A DNA stretch of 64,000 nucleotides, taken from positions 1 through 64,000 of the forward strand of contig NZ_NRSM01000001.1 in the NCBI RefSeq assembly GCF_016584105.1. Reading direction: 5' to 3'. Under the pieces are notes generated by a model. It saw nothing but the letters and a program-made list of their open reading frames with translations. It searched no databases and was not told where the DNA came from. Source of the stretch: Ectothiorhodospira shaposhnikovii (lineage in GTDB: Bacteria; Pseudomonadota; Gammaproteobacteria; Ectothiorhodospirales; Ectothiorhodospiraceae). Shown in pieces: positions 38,098 to 48,411 of the stretch (its first letter is position 1; the number at the start of each line of letters is the position of its first letter). The translations under genes were made by a program, and so were the position numbers.

Positions 38098-39633
38098 TCA
38101 GTCCGCGGCCGGGGCCACCTCGGGAAACTCGTTGAGCACCTGGTCGGTGCGTGCGTCCACCTCGTGGAGCTTTACCCCGTACCCCCACAGGGTGGCCAGA
38201 TGCCGCAGCACCTGGCGGGCATCGGACTCCTCCAGCAGGCGGCCGTCCACCACGCGATGCTCCAGAATCAGCCGCCGGTCTCCGGACAGGTCCACGTCCA
38301 CCACCTGGATGTCCGGCTCATGGCGGGCCAGATCGTACTGGGCCGACAAGGCCCTGCGCACATCCCGGTAACCACCGTCGTCATGGATGGCCTCCACCAC
38401 CAGCTTCGCCTCGTCCGCATCATCCCGTACCGAAAACAGTCGCATGTCCCGCATCACCTTCGGCCCCAGGAACTGGAGGATGAAGCTCTCGTCCCGATAC
38501 TCGGCCCAGGCCTGCTTCCAGGTGCCCAGAACGTCCCCGTTGCCGGCAATGTCCGGGAACCAGCGCCGGTCTTCCTCGGTAGGATTCAGACACATCCGCT
38601 TCAGATCCTGCAGGATGTTGAAGCCCAGGGCATAGGGATTGATGCCCGAAAACCGAGGGTCATCGTACTCCGGCTGGAACACCACGTTGGTGTGGTGGTG
38701 CAGGAATTCCATGAAGGCACCGTCGGTGAGCCGGCCGGTTTCGTGCAGACGGGTCATGAGGTGATAGTGCACCGCCGTGGCGCAGCCCTCGTTCATCACC
38801 TTGGTCTGCTTCTGGGGATAGAAATACTGGGACACCACCCGCACGATGCGCAGGATCTCCCGCTGCCAGTGCTGCAGCCGGGGGGCACGCTTTTCCAGGA
38901 AATAGAGCAGGTTTTCCTCCGGCAGGCCGAGGGCCTCCCGGCGCTCGTCCAGGGCCCGTTCCCGGGGGGCCGGCCCGCCCGTACGCTGGGGCAGGGTGCG
39001 CCACAGGTCGCTGAAGGTCTGCTCCTCGTAACGGCGACGTTCCTTCTTGCGCTGCAACTCCTGATGCAGGTTCAGCGGCTGGCGGCGGGGATAGCGATGC
39101 ACCCCGTGGCTCATCAGGGCATGGGCGGCATCCAGCACCCGCTCCACCTCCCGCGGGCCGTAACGTTCCTCGCACTCGGCCACATAGGCCTTGGCAAAAT
39201 CCAGGTAGTCCAGGATGCCTTCCGCGTCGGTCCAGGAGCGGAACAGGTGGTTGTTCTTGAAGAAATGGCTGTGACCGAAGGCGGCGTGGGCCATGACCAG
39301 GGTCTGCATGGTCATGGTGTTCTCTTCCATGATGTAGCACAGGCAGGGATTGGAGTTGATGACGATCTCGTAAGCCAGGCCGGTCATGCCCTTGCGGTAG
39401 TACATCTCGTCCCGGGCGAAGTGCTTGCCGAAGGACCAGTGACGATAGAACAGGGGCATGCCCATGGAGGAATAGGCATCCAGCATCTGTTCCGAACTGA
39501 TGATCTCCACCTGACTGGGGTACGGGTCCAGCCCCATCTCGTCGATGGCCACCCGCTCGATGGCGTCGAAGGCCTTCTTGATGAGCGGATAGTCCCAGTC
39601 GGCACCGGTGTAGAGGGGGGCGTTCGTGGTCAT
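38098..39633 (-). CDS. SpoVR family protein (YcgB-like)
   Basis: The 511-residue cytoplasmic protein matches the SpoVR/YcgB family throughout (for instance ELVINSNPC-type EIVINSNPCLCYIMEENT and NEGCATAVHYHLM). Function is unclear; in Bacillus it affects spore cortex, and in gammaproteobacteria it travels with prkA and yeaH. A GGAGG lies nine bases before ATG 39633, which decides the start; ATG 39642 overlaps that ribosome site. It lies 13 bases downstream of yeaH and is the last gene of the cluster. Confidence 0.93.
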   Translation of the reverse strand: MTTNAPLYTGADWDYPLIKKAFDAIERVAIDEMGLDPYPSQVEIISSEQMLDAYSSMGMPLFYRHWSFGKHFARDEMYYRKGMTGLAYEIVINSNPCLCYIMEENTMTMQTLVMAHAAFGHSHFFKNNHLFRSWTDAEGILDYLDFAKAYVAECEERYGPREVERVLDAAHALMSHGVHRYPRRQPLNLHQELQRKKERRRYEEQTFSDLWRTLPQRTGGPAPRERALDERREALGLPEENLLYFLEKRAPRLQHWQREILRIVRVVSQYFYPQKQTKVMNEGCATAVHYHLMTRLHETGRLTDGAFMEFLHHHTNVVFQPEYDDPRFSGINPYALGFNILQDLKRMCLNPTEEDRRWFPDIAGNGDVLGTWKQAWAEYRDESFILQFLGPKVMRDMRLFSVRDDADEAKLVVEAIHDDGGYRDVRRALSAQYDLARHEPDIQVVDVDLSGDRRLILEHRVVDGRLLEESDARQVLRHLATLWGYGVKLHEVDARTDQVLNEFPEVAPAAD

Positions 39634-39646
39634 CGGGTGCATCCTC

Positions 39647-40930
39647 CTACCGCCGCAGTTCCACCGGGGTGAACAGGTCCCGGAACACGGGGAAGATATC
39701 CGCCCGGGACTTCACCTTGCGCATGGCCAGGGGCCGGCCGGCCTTCACCAGGCGCTCGTAGACCTGCCACAGGTCCGTGGTCATCTCCCAGCCCCGCTCC
39801 TCGGCCACCTCGATGTAGGCAAAGTACCGGCACACCGGCAGGATCACCGACTCCATCAGATCCACCACCGCCGGGTTGTCCGCCGGGGTGTTGTCGCCGT
39901 CGGAGGCCTGGGCGGCGTAGATGTTCCAGTCCGCCGGGTCATAGCGCTCCCGCAGCACCCGCTCCATCTCCTCCAAAGCCGGGGAGACCAGGGTGCCGCC
40001 GGTTTCCCGGGAGTAGAAAAAGGTGTCCTCGTCCACCTCCTGGGCAATATGGGTGTGCCGGATGAAGACGATGTCCACATGCTGGTAGCGGCGCTGCAGG
40101 AACAGGTACAGCAGCATGAAGAAGCGCTTGGCCAGGTCCTTCATGTCCTCGGTCATGGAGCCGGAAACGTCCATGAGACAGAACATCACGGCCTGGGAAA
40201 TGGGCTTGGGCACCGGATCGAAGCGGTTGTAGCGCAGATCGATGGGGTCGATGTAGGGGATGCGCTTGGCACGGACGACCTGTTCCTCCCGCAGCCGGAT
40301 CAGCGCCCGCAGACGCTCCGGATCCTTGCCGGAACGCTCCAGGCGGTCGATCTCCTCGTCCAGGGCCCGGGTCTCCTCCCGCCGGGGACGCTTGAGGGCC
40401 AGGCGCCGGGACAGGGAGTTGCGCATGGTGCGGGCCAGGTTGAGATTGGAGGGGGAACCGGAGACGGAATAGCCCGCCCGCTGCAGGCCATGATGCTTCA
40501 CCTTGGTGAGCTGGGTACACACCAGATCGGGCAGTTCCAGGTTCTCGAAGAACAGATCCAGAAACTCGTCCCGGCTGACGGTGAACTGGAAGGCATCCTC
40601 CCCTTCCCCCTGGGGACTGCCGCCGCGACCGCCCTGCCCCTGCCCGCCTTCGGGGCGCGGGATGGCATCTCCGGCCACATACTGCTTGTTGCCGGGCACC
40701 ACATGGCGACGCAGACCCTTGTCGCTGCCCTTGCGGAAGCCGGGCTCCTGCAGGCCATCGGCCGGAATGCTGATCTCCTCGCCCCCCTGCCCGATGTCCG
40801 CCACCTTGCGCCGGGCCGAAACATCCCGCACCGCGTCCAGGATCTGGCGCCGGGCACGGCCGATGAAGCGCTGGCGGTTGGCCAGGCTCTTGTCCTTCGG
40901 ATTGAGACGCCGGTCGACGATATTGACCAC
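39647..40930 (-). CDS. yeaH: YeaH/DUF444 von Willebrand A-like protein
   Basis: The 427-residue protein has the DUF444 N-terminal region (VNIVDRRLNPKDKSLANRQRF), a Gly/Arg/Gln-rich linker near 85-110, and a C-terminal vWA-like fold with a MIDAS-type DVSGS (CLMDVSGSMTEDMKDLAKRF). It is the constant partner of the PrkA kinase in gammaproteobacteria. The start is GTG at 40930 with GGGAG upstream. It follows prkA by 24 bases. Confidence 0.94.
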   Translation of the reverse strand: MVNIVDRRLNPKDKSLANRQRFIGRARRQILDAVRDVSARRKVADIGQGGEEISIPADGLQEPGFRKGSDKGLRRHVVPGNKQYVAGDAIPRPEGGQGQGGRGGSPQGEGEDAFQFTVSRDEFLDLFFENLELPDLVCTQLTKVKHHGLQRAGYSVSGSPSNLNLARTMRNSLSRRLALKRPRREETRALDEEIDRLERSGKDPERLRALIRLREEQVVRAKRIPYIDPIDLRYNRFDPVPKPISQAVMFCLMDVSGSMTEDMKDLAKRFFMLLYLFLQRRYQHVDIVFIRHTHIAQEVDEDTFFYSRETGGTLVSPALEEMERVLRERYDPADWNIYAAQASDGDNTPADNPAVVDLMESVILPVCRYFAYIEVAEERGWEMTTDLWQVYERLVKAGRPLAMRKVKSRADIFPVFRDLFTPVELRR

Positions 40931-40954
40931 AGTGGCACTCCCGCGGCAGGGCCG

Positions 40955-42901
40955 TCAGCCCGCCTGCTTGACCCGCATGTACCATTCCACCAGGCGGCGC
41001 ACCTGCCGCTCGGTGTACCCACGCTCCACCATGCGCTGGACGAACTCGGTGTGCTTGCGCTCCATGTCCGAGTCCGTCTTGGCGCCGAAGCTGATCACGG
41101 GCAGCAAGTCTTCCACCTGGCTGAACATGCGCTTCTCGATCACCTCCCGGATCTTCTCGTAGGAGGTCCATGAGGGCATCTTGCCTCCCTGGCTGGCCTG
41201 GGCCCGCAGGGCGAACTTGACCACCTCGTTGCGGAAGTCCTTGGGATTGGCGATGCCCGCCGCCTTCTCGATCTTGCTCAGCTCCTGGTTCAGGGCCTGA
41301 CGGTCCAGCAACTGGCCGGTGTCCGGGTCCTTGAAGTCGTGGTCCTCGATCCAGGCGTCGGCGTAGGACACATAGCGTTCGAACAGGTTCTGGCCGAAGT
41401 CGCTGTAGGACTCCAGATAGGCCTTCTGGATCTCGTGGCCGATGAAGTCGGCATAACGGGGCGCCAGTTCCGCCTTGATGTACTCCAGGTAGCGCCGCTC
41501 CGTGTCCTCCGGGAACTGCTGGCGACGGATGGACTGCTCCAGCATGTAGAGCAGGTGCACCGGGTCGGCGGCCACTTCCCGGGTGTCGTAGTTGAAGGTC
41601 TCGGACAGTACCTTGAAGGCAAAGCGGGTGGAGACCCCGTCCATGCCCTCGTCCACCCCGGCCACGTCCCGGTATTCCTGCATGGACTTGGCCTTGGGGT
41701 CGGTGTCCTTGAGGCTCTCGCCGTTGTAGACCCGCATCTTGGAGAACAGGTTGGAATTCTCGTGCTCCCGCAGACGGGTGAGCACGGAGAACTTGGCCAG
41801 GATGTCCAGGGTGGCTGGGGCGCAGGGGGCGTCGGCCAGTTCGCTGGACTGGATCAGTTTCCCGTAGATCTTCTCCTCCTCCTCAACCCGCAGGCAGTAG
41901 GGCACCTTGACCACGGAGATGCGGTCGATGAAGGCCTCGTTGTTCTTGTTGTTCTTGAAGCTCTGCCATTCCGATTCGTTGGAATGGGCCATGATGATCC
42001 CCTGATAGGGGATGGCGCCGATGTTCTCCGTGCCCACGTAGTTGCCTTCCTGGGTGGCGGTGAGCAACGGGTGGAGCATCTTGATGGGGGCCTTGAACAT
42101 CTCCACGAACTCCAGCATCCCCTGGTTGGCCCGGTTGAGGCCGCCGGAATAGCTGTAGGCGTCGGTATCGTTCTGGCTGTAGAGCTCCAGCTTGCGGATA
42201 TCCACCTTGCCCACCAGGGAGGAGATGTCCTGGTTGTTCTCGTCCCCCGGCTCGGTCTTGGAGACAGCGATCTGGCGCAGGCGGGAGGGATAGAGGCGCA
42301 CCACGGAGAAGCGGGCGATGTCGCCGCCGAACTCGTCCAGGCGCTTCACCGCCCAGGGGGAGATGAGGCCGGTGAGGCGGCGCCGGGGGATGTTGAAGCG
42401 CTGCTCCAGGGTCTCGCCCATGACGGTGGGATCAAACAATCCAAGCGGACTCTCGAACACCGGCGAGATCTCGTCACCGGCCTTGAGCACATAGATGGGA
42501 TGCTTCTCCATCAAGGCCTTGAGACGCTCGGACAGGGATGACTTGCCGCCCCCCACGGGACCGAGCAGGTAGAGGATCTGCTTGCGCTCCTCCAGACCCT
42601 GGGCCGCATAGCGGAAAAAACCCACGATGCGCTCAATGGTCTCCTCCATCCCGTAGAAATCCTCGAAGGCGGGATAGATCTTGATGGTGCGGTTGAGAAA
42701 GATGCGCCCCAGCCGTTCATCCTTGGCGGTGTCCAGTACCCTGGGTTCGCCGATGGCGGCCACCAGCCGCTCGGCGGCACTGGCATAGCGCATCGGATCA
42801 TCGGGGCATCCCTCCAGATATTCACCCAGGGACATCTCCGTCTCCTGGCGTTTCTGATAGGCGCGTGCGTACTGCGCAATCAAGGCTTCAGCCGAATCCA
42901 T
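40955..42901 (-). CDS. prkA: PrkA (YeaG) AAA+ serine protein kinase
   Basis: The 648-residue protein has the PrkA AAA+ module with Walker A LLGPVGGGKSSL (near residue 110) and the C-terminal PrkA kinase-like domain. Members respond to nutrient stress and stationary phase. The ATG at 42901 (MDSAEALIAQYARAYQ) has a GAGGGGG site; a longer upstream frame lacks family similarity. It is the first gene of prkA-yeaH-spoVR. The 378 bases upstream contain no clear promoter I can define. Confidence 0.95.
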   Translation of the reverse strand: MDSAEALIAQYARAYQKRQETEMSLGEYLEGCPDDPMRYASAAERLVAAIGEPRVLDTAKDERLGRIFLNRTIKIYPAFEDFYGMEETIERIVGFFRYAAQGLEERKQILYLLGPVGGGKSSLSERLKALMEKHPIYVLKAGDEISPVFESPLGLFDPTVMGETLEQRFNIPRRRLTGLISPWAVKRLDEFGGDIARFSVVRLYPSRLRQIAVSKTEPGDENNQDISSLVGKVDIRKLELYSQNDTDAYSYSGGLNRANQGMLEFVEMFKAPIKMLHPLLTATQEGNYVGTENIGAIPYQGIIMAHSNESEWQSFKNNKNNEAFIDRISVVKVPYCLRVEEEEKIYGKLIQSSELADAPCAPATLDILAKFSVLTRLREHENSNLFSKMRVYNGESLKDTDPKAKSMQEYRDVAGVDEGMDGVSTRFAFKVLSETFNYDTREVAADPVHLLYMLEQSIRRQQFPEDTERRYLEYIKAELAPRYADFIGHEIQKAYLESYSDFGQNLFERYVSYADAWIEDHDFKDPDTGQLLDRQALNQELSKIEKAAGIANPKDFRNEVVKFALRAQASQGGKMPSWTSYEKIREVIEKRMFSQVEDLLPVISFGAKTDSDMERKHTEFVQRMVERGYTERQVRRLVEWYMRVKQAG

Positions 42902-43279
42902 CGCAATCACCCCCTCGTCATTTGGAGTCAGATGACACTGCGTTGACCTATGCAAGATAGGGACCACAGCCGAATGTCTGTCGCACTCAACCCGCCAGAC
43001 CGCCCCTGGGCAAGGGCCCGATTCGCCGGCAACCTGAACGGGAAGGTGGATGAGCTGCCCGGGTACGTTTTCAAGCCTGACCCGTGGCCTGTCTTTCCGG
43101 TTGGACGCCGACCGGCGTGCACAGTTCCTGTGCAAGACCGGCTTTTTGCCACGGGAACGGGCATCCGCCCTGCATGAAGCATAGTACAGTCATCGGACTT
43201 TCCCCGGACCCGGGCATGCTTGACAAGTGGCCGGCAATCCCCAAACCTGCCCCTCCCGCGCAGGCCCCGGAGGAGCACC
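42902..43279. other. Intergenic between divergent prkA and the Cys-rich protein gene
   Basis: No gene is recognised. It must contain the promoters of both flanking genes. Two small adjacent perfect hairpins occur at 43105-43118 (ACGCCG/CGGCGT) and 43119-43133 (GCACAG/CTGTGC), without a T-tract. The ribosome site of the downstream gene (GGAGGAGC) is at about 43270-43277. Confidence 0.5.
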
Positions 43280-43618
43280 ATGGAGCCCAAAGACAGCACC
43301 GAAAACGAGGCCTACAAAGGCTTTACCAACAACGCCTGCCCGTTCATGCCCTGCCACCGGGGCGTCACCCGGGAATTCAACTGCCTGTTCTGCTACTGCC
43401 CGCTGATTGCCTATGAATGTCCCGGGCCTTACACGGTCTTCACCGATCCACGGGGCATGCGGCGCAAGGACTGCAGTGACTGCACCCTGCCCCATGACGG
43501 TTACCGCCAGTCATGGAACTTCATCCAGAAATGGCTGGAACGTCCGGTGTTGTGGGACGGTCACGAACAAACCCGCTACCGGGTGACCCGGCCGGAGGAT
43601 GCGCAGCCGGAACCGTGA
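43280..43618 (+). CDS. Small cysteine-rich metal-binding domain protein (PF04071-like)
   Basis: The 112-residue protein has eight cysteines (20, 25, 35, 38, 40, 47, 65, 68) arranged as CPFMPC, CLFCYC, C and CSDC. This is the 'cysteine-rich small domain' pattern, thought to bind metal; I recall this family associated with cobalamin genes, which would fit the cob cluster downstream. There is no signal peptide. A GGAGGAGC ribosome site precedes the ATG at 43280; the longer in-frame start at 43220 lacks conserved residues. It stands alone between divergent prkA and the hybrid kinase gene. Confidence 0.8.
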   Translation: MEPKDSTENEAYKGFTNNACPFMPCHRGVTREFNCLFCYCPLIAYECPGPYTVFTDPRGMRRKDCSDCTLPHDGYRQSWNFIQKWLERPVLWDGHEQTRYRVTRPEDAQPEP

Positions 43619-43738
43619 ATGGCCTGCCCGTATCCAGGCATGCCACCGCTCCTGCGCACAGCGCCATCAATCATCAGTTGATACCTGCACCACCCCGGAA
43701 ATATTGGTTAAGCTACCTCGTCTACAACCGGGGTAAGG

Positions 43739-46700
43739 ATGAATCGCTGGGCTCTCCGCCACGTCATGTTTGTGATGGCGATCACCATGGGTATCGGCCT
43801 GCTGCTGAGCAGCATCGCCATCCAGCACATCGACCTGAAACTTCGCCAGGAACTGCTGGAGAAGGCAGGGGGGGTCCGGCTTGGCCTGGACATTGAGCAG
43901 ATCCGCGCCCTGAGCGGCCACACCGACGATACCGAACTGGAAGCCTTCCGCTCGCTGCAGTCCAGGCTGATGCAGGCACGCCTCGGCAACGAGCGCTATG
44001 CCTATCTCTATCTCCTGGGGCTGGATTCGACCGGCAGGGTGATCTTCCTGGTGGATCAGCCATTCGCCCCCTGGGAAGAATGGGCTGAACTGCCGCCCGG
44101 CTCGATATTCGAAGAGCACTCGGCGGAGCTTGTTGCCGCATTCGAACACGGCAGACCCTTCGTGGAAGGCCCGTTGACCGACGAGTGGGGCACCTGGGTC
44201 AGCGCCATCCTGCCCATCCAGGATCCCGACACCGGCAACATACCGGCCATCCTGGGCATCGACGTGGATGCAAGCACGTGGAAACAGGACATTGCCGGGC
44301 GGGCGGCCCTCCCTCTGGGCTTTTTCTGGAGCCTGTTCATCGGGTTTGCCGCCGCGCTTGTCTCCACACACCGGCTCCACGAATCTCCCCGCCCCATCCT
44401 TGGCCGGCTGCTGATCCCGCTGGTGCTGATGCTCATCCTGCTGGTGAGCGGCTTCAATCTCATCGTACTCTGGCTCCAGTCTGCGCAACTCCGGGAGTCC
44501 AGCCGGGAGGCCTACACCGGGGTCGTGAGAGACATCCGCCATCTCCAGGGCGAGCAGGCGCGCATCCTGAACACCAGCGCCGAACTGCTGATCCATCACC
44601 CGAGCCTGGAGCAGGCACTGCGCCACCCCGATGACGCCGCATCAACGGGCGATGTCCTCGATCTGCTGCATCAGTTCGCCTCACTCTACCCACTCCGTTA
44701 CGCAGCCTTGCTGACCACGGAAGGCGAGTGCCGGGCCTGCACGACCCGGATGCCCACCAGACTCCACCCCCTTTGGGGATACCCCCCGACAGGGGAGCAG
44801 GCGCCATCACGACTGATGCTGGATGAGACGGGAAACCTGCTCATGCAGGCTACCCGCCCGATCCTGGACTCGCGGGAACAGCTGCTCGGCACCCTGGAGC
44901 TTGCGCTGCCCTTCGATCAGGTGCTTGCCGGCAGCCATCTGCGACCGGACATGGAGCTGGCCTTCCTCGCACCGGTATCCGCACCGGAGGGCCATCAGCC
45001 GGGCGAACATCGGCCCCGGTCAGGCACGCTGCTCTATGCCTCCGACCCACTGTTGCGGGAGATCCTTGCGCCCTTCGTCACCGCGCCGCCCATGCATGCC
45101 CTGCGGGACGTCCCATTCAGGGACGGGCAGTGGCGCCTGACGGCCCTCCCATTTCAGGACGCCGGCGGGTATCGGATCGGCAACCTGCTGCTGTTGCACG
45201 AGATTTCCGGAATCCAGGCGGCCCACAGCAGGGTCCTGGGCCTGTCCGGTGCATGGACTCTGGTGCTGCTGGGAGGCCTGCTCGGATTCCTGGTCGTGCT
45301 GCTGCGGCGGACCGATGCCGGTATCCGTGAGCAGCAACGGGAACTGCGGGAAAGTGAACAGCGTTTCCGCGGCTTTTTCGAGAAAAACAGTGCCGTCATG
45401 CTGCTCATCAACCCCCGTGACGGGAGCATCGTGGATGCCAACCCAGCTGCCGCCCGATTCTACGGTCATGAGCCGGCAACACTGCGTACCATGAGCATCT
45501 TCCAGATCAACAACCTGCCGGAGGCTGAAGTCAGGCTGGCGATGCAGCAAGCCCTGCTGCAGCGCCAATGCAAGTTTGAATTTCAACACCGCCTGCATGA
45601 CGGCAGCATCCGTCATGTGGAGGTCCACGCCACACCATTGGCGCTGGACGGTCAGACCCTGCTGTTTTCCATCGTCCATGACGCCACTTCCCGTCATCAG
45701 GCCCAGCAGGCACTGGTACAGGCCAAGGAAGCCGCCCTCATAGCCAGCCAGGCCAAGAGCGATTTCCTGGCCAACATCAGCCATGAGATACGCACGCCGA
45801 TGAACGGCATCATCGGCATGGCGGAACTGCTCAGGGACGTCCCCATGGCACCCCGGCACGCCGGTTACATCCGTGCCCTGCTGGCCAGCGCGCGTACCCT
45901 GATGGACCTGATCAACGACATCCTGGATTTCTCACGGATCGAAAGCGGCAAACTGGAACTGGAAAAAATCCCCTTCTGCCTTCCTGAACTGCTGGATAGC
46001 GTGACCGGCCCACTGGCTCCCGCCGCCCATGCCCGGGGTCTCACGCTGGAGTATCACATTGAACCGGATGTACCGGCATGGCTGCTGGGTGATCCGACCC
46101 GGCTGCGTCAGGTCCTGTTCAACCTCACCGGCAATGCCGTCAAATTCACCCACGCAGGCGGCATAAGAATCACCGTCAGCCGACATGCACAGCAGCAGGG
46201 GCGCCTGCTGCTGCAATTCGCGGTCGCGGACAGCGGGATCGGCATAGCGGCGGACAAGCTGGACCTGCTGTTCCAGAAGTTCACTCAGGTGGATGCCTCC
46301 ACCACCCGCCGCTATGGCGGTAGTGGGCTGGGGCTGGCCATCTGCCGACAGCTGGTGGAAATCATGGGCGGAGATATCCAGGTCGAGAGCCGGGAGGGAC
46401 AGGGCTCCACATTTCTGTTCACGATGCCCCTCGAAGCCACCACCTCGGCAGCGCTCCACCCTGCGCCGACACTGGGGCTCGACAAGGTCAACGGCCCCGT
46501 CACCCGCATCCTGGTGACGGATGACAACCCGGTGAACCGCGAGGTGGCCATGGGCATCCTGCGCAAGCTGGGACTGTCGGCGGATACCGTTCCTTATGGC
46601 CGGGACACGCTGGCAGCCCTGCGGCATCGGGACTACGGCCTCCTTCTGCTGGACATCCAGATGCCGGATATGGATGGCCTGGAGGTTTCCCGGCGCATCC

Positions 46701-47284
46701 GCCGCGGAGAGGCCGGCCCTGCCGCCAAGAACATACCGATCATCGCCATGACCGCCCAGAACACCCCCGAAGAGCAGGTCCTTTGTCGTGAAGCGGGCAT
46801 GAACGGGCACCTGGGCAAACCGCTGACACCCGAAGTCGTGGCACGAACGCTGCTGCCATGGCTCGGTCGGGATACAGGGGATGAGCCCCCCCCATCCGGT
46901 GTGCCGATACGGCCATCTCCCGGTTCTCCGGTCTTCGACAGGCCGGGCATGGAAAGGCGTCTGCAGGGAGATCGGAACCTGCTTCGCAAGGTACTGGAAA
47001 CGGCGCTGGCAGATCTGCCCCGTCAGGTTGAAACACTGGAACGGCTGCTGATCACGCCCGGCAGCACCGCGGAACAGATCCGGCGCCAGGCCCATGCCAT
47101 CAAGGGGGCCGCCACCAGCACCGGGGGTGAGCACCTGCGTCTGGCCGCTCAGCGCCTGGAAACGGCCGCAGGCGAAGATGTCCAGGCCGCAGCCGACCTG
47201 CTACCGGATCTCGAACAGCAATGCAAGGAACTGCTGGAGGCCCTGCGGCTTGCGCTGCGGGAGTTATCCGATAATGATCCATGA
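43739..47284 (+). CDS. Hybrid sensor histidine kinase (sensor-PAS-HisKA-HATPase-REC-HPt)
   Basis: The 1181-residue membrane kinase has transmembrane segments near residues 8-28, about 192-212, 222-245 and 500-520, so two extracytoplasmic segments (about 30-190 and 245-500) probably sense ligands. A PAS domain (about 550-660), HisKA with His682 ([12 protein letters not shown]), HATPase ([16 protein letters not shown]), a receiver domain with Asp972 ([12 protein letters not shown]) and a C-terminal HPt domain with His1119 (AHAIKGAA) follow. It is thus a complete internal phosphorelay. Its stop overlaps the start of the REC-GGDEF gene, the likely output. The ligand is unknown. Confidence 0.93.
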   Translation: MNRWALRHVMFVMAITMGIGLLLSSIAIQHIDLKLRQELLEKAGGVRLGLDIEQIRALSGHTDDTELEAFRSLQSRLMQARLGNERYAYLYLLGLDSTGRVIFLVDQPFAPWEEWAELPPGSIFEEHSAELVAAFEHGRPFVEGPLTDEWGTWVSAILPIQDPDTGNIPAILGIDVDASTWKQDIAGRAALPLGFFWSLFIGFAAALVSTHRLHESPRPILGRLLIPLVLMLILLVSGFNLIVLWLQSAQLRESSREAYTGVVRDIRHLQGEQARILNTSAELLIHHPSLEQALRHPDDAASTGDVLDLLHQFASLYPLRYAALLTTEGECRACTTRMPTRLHPLWGYPPTGEQAPSRLMLDETGNLLMQATRPILDSREQLLGTLELALPFDQVLAGSHLRPDMELAFLAPVSAPEGHQPGEHRPRSGTLLYASDPLLREILAPFVTAPPMHALRDVPFRDGQWRLTALPFQDAGGYRIGNLLLLHEISGIQAAHSRVLGLSGAWTLVLLGGLLGFLVVLLRRTDAGIREQQRELRESEQRFRGFFEKNSAVMLLINPRDGSIVDANPAAARFYGHEPATLRTMSIFQINNLPEAEVRLAMQQALLQRQCKFEFQHRLHDGSIRHVEVHATPLALDGQTLLFSIVHDATSRHQAQQALVQAKEAALIASQAKSDFLANISHEIRTPMNGIIGMAELLRDVPMAPRHAGYIRALLASARTLMDLINDILDFSRIESGKLELEKIPFCLPELLDSVTGPLAPAAHARGLTLEYHIEPDVPAWLLGDPTRLRQVLFNLTGNAVKFTHAGGIRITVSRHAQQQGRLLLQFAVADSGIGIAADKLDLLFQKFTQVDASTTRRYGGSGLGLAICRQLVEIMGGDIQVESREGQGSTFLFTMPLEATTSAALHPAPTLGLDKVNGPVTRILVTDDNPVNREVAMGILRKLGLSADTVPYGRDTLAALRHRDYGLLLLDIQMPDMDGLEVSRRIRRGEAGPAAKNIPIIAMTAQNTPEEQVLCREAGMNGHLGKPLTPEVVARTLLPWLGRDTGDEPPPSGVPIRPSPGSPVFDRPGMERRLQGDRNLLRKVLETALADLPRQVETLERLLITPGSTAEQIRRQAHAIKGAATSTGGEHLRLAAQRLETAAGEDVQAAADLLPDLEQQCKELLEALRLALRELSDNDP

Positions 47285-48261
47285 CCCAGTGCCGCAACGG
47301 CATGACCACCCGAGGTAACACGCCGGTGCGCATCTTGATCGCTGAAGACGACCTGACTTCCCGCACCCTGCTGGTATCGTTGCTGGAGAAGGCCGGTCAT
47401 GAAGTGATCGAGACCCGGGACGGGATGGAAGCCTGGCGGATTCTGCAGATGCCCGACGCCCCCCGGCTGGCGATACTCGACTGGATGATGCCGGAGATGG
47501 ACGGGATCGAAGTGGTGCGCAGGGTGCGTGCCACGGACACCGAACTGCCCGCGTTCATCATCATGCTGACCTGCCGGGATACCAAGACCGACCTGATCCA
47601 CGCCCTGGACAGCGGTGCCGACGATTATCTGATCAAGCCCTTCGACGCCGGCGAACTGCGGGCCAGGATGGGCGTGGGCATCCGGATTATCCAACTCCAG
47701 GATGCCCTGCTGCAGAGCCGTGAAGACATGGCCTACCAGGCCACCCATGACCCCCTCACCGGCTTGCCCAATCGCCGCGCCATTCTGGAACGACTGGAAA
47801 GGGAGCGGGAACGCTGCGCCCGCAATGGCGAAACCCTCGCCATCGGCATGTGCGATGTGGACCGGTTCAAGGCCATCAACGACACCTACGGCCATCAGAC
47901 CGGGGATGAAGTCCTGTGCGGCATTTCCCGCATGCTGCGGGAGAGCGTGCGGTCCTACGACGCCGTCGGCCGTCTGGGGGGCGAGGAATTCCTGATCATC
48001 GCCGCCATGCCCACCGGGGCCAGGCCATATCAGCTCTTCGACATGTTGCGCCGGCAGCTGCATCAAACACCGATTGTGACCCGCGTCGGCGCACTGCCCG
48101 TCACCATCAGCATCGGTGTCTGCGTCACCGCCAGGGACAGCAGTCTGACTGAAATGCTGGCCCTGGCGGATGAGGCCCTTTACGAAGCCAAGTCCCAGGG
48201 ACGCAACCGCACCGTCTGCAAGGGCGGCGCCCCGGAGAACCTGGATGACACAAGCCCTTGA
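47281..48261 (+). CDS. Response regulator with GGDEF (diguanylate cyclase) output
   Basis: The 326-residue protein has a receiver domain (phosphoacceptor Asp in LAILDWMMPEMDG) and a GGDEF domain with the active-site variant GGEEF. The sequence RSYD lies five residues before GGEEF, fitting the inhibitory I-site RxxD, so product feedback is expected. It should make cyclic di-GMP when phosphorylated. The ATG at 47281 overlaps the hybrid kinase stop (ATGA); ATG 47302 is a possible alternative. The coupling implies the HPt domain of the kinase is its phosphodonor. Confidence 0.93.
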   Translation: MTQCRNGMTTRGNTPVRILIAEDDLTSRTLLVSLLEKAGHEVIETRDGMEAWRILQMPDAPRLAILDWMMPEMDGIEVVRRVRATDTELPAFIIMLTCRDTKTDLIHALDSGADDYLIKPFDAGELRARMGVGIRIIQLQDALLQSREDMAYQATHDPLTGLPNRRAILERLERERERCARNGETLAIGMCDVDRFKAINDTYGHQTGDEVLCGISRMLRESVRSYDAVGRLGGEEFLIIAAMPTGARPYQLFDMLRRQLHQTPIVTRVGALPVTISIGVCVTARDSSLTEMLALADEALYEAKSQGRNRTVCKGGAPENLDDTSP

Positions 48262-48278
48262 CGCAGCGCATGTCAGGC

Positions 48279-48296
48279 TGTCCATCAAGGTTGACA
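48279..48296. promoter_or_regulatory. TGT-N12-ACA site (PpsR/CrtJ type) at the bchE promoter
   Basis: TGT at 48279-48281 and ACA at 48294-48296 are exactly 12 bases apart and overlap the -35 hexamer TTGACA. TGT-N12-ACA is the established recognition pattern of PpsR/CrtJ, the aerobic repressor of photosynthesis genes, bchE included, in purple bacteria. The regulator gene is not in the window. Confidence 0.65.
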
Positions 48297-48320
48297 GTGC
48301 CAAAAATGCACGGGTACGAT
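48291..48320 (+). promoter_or_regulatory. Sigma70 promoter of bchE
   Basis: A consensus -35 TTGACA (48291-48296) is followed after 18 bases by TACGAT (48315-48320). Transcription should start near 48327, giving an 85-base leader with possible GC-rich hairpins before the ATG at 48412. Confidence 0.65.
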
Positions 48321-48411
48321 CGGGCATTCCGGGGAACTTAGGAACGCCCCGCCTGTCTTGTTCACCCGCGGGAGACCCCGGGGGTGATGAATCCTTTCGC
48401 GGGAGCAACGT

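Noticed and set aside
43105-43133. Two adjacent perfect hairpins upstream of the Cys-rich gene, considered as a small RNA or terminator
   Set aside because: Stems of only six pairs, no T-tract and no promoter that I can define; insufficient evidence.
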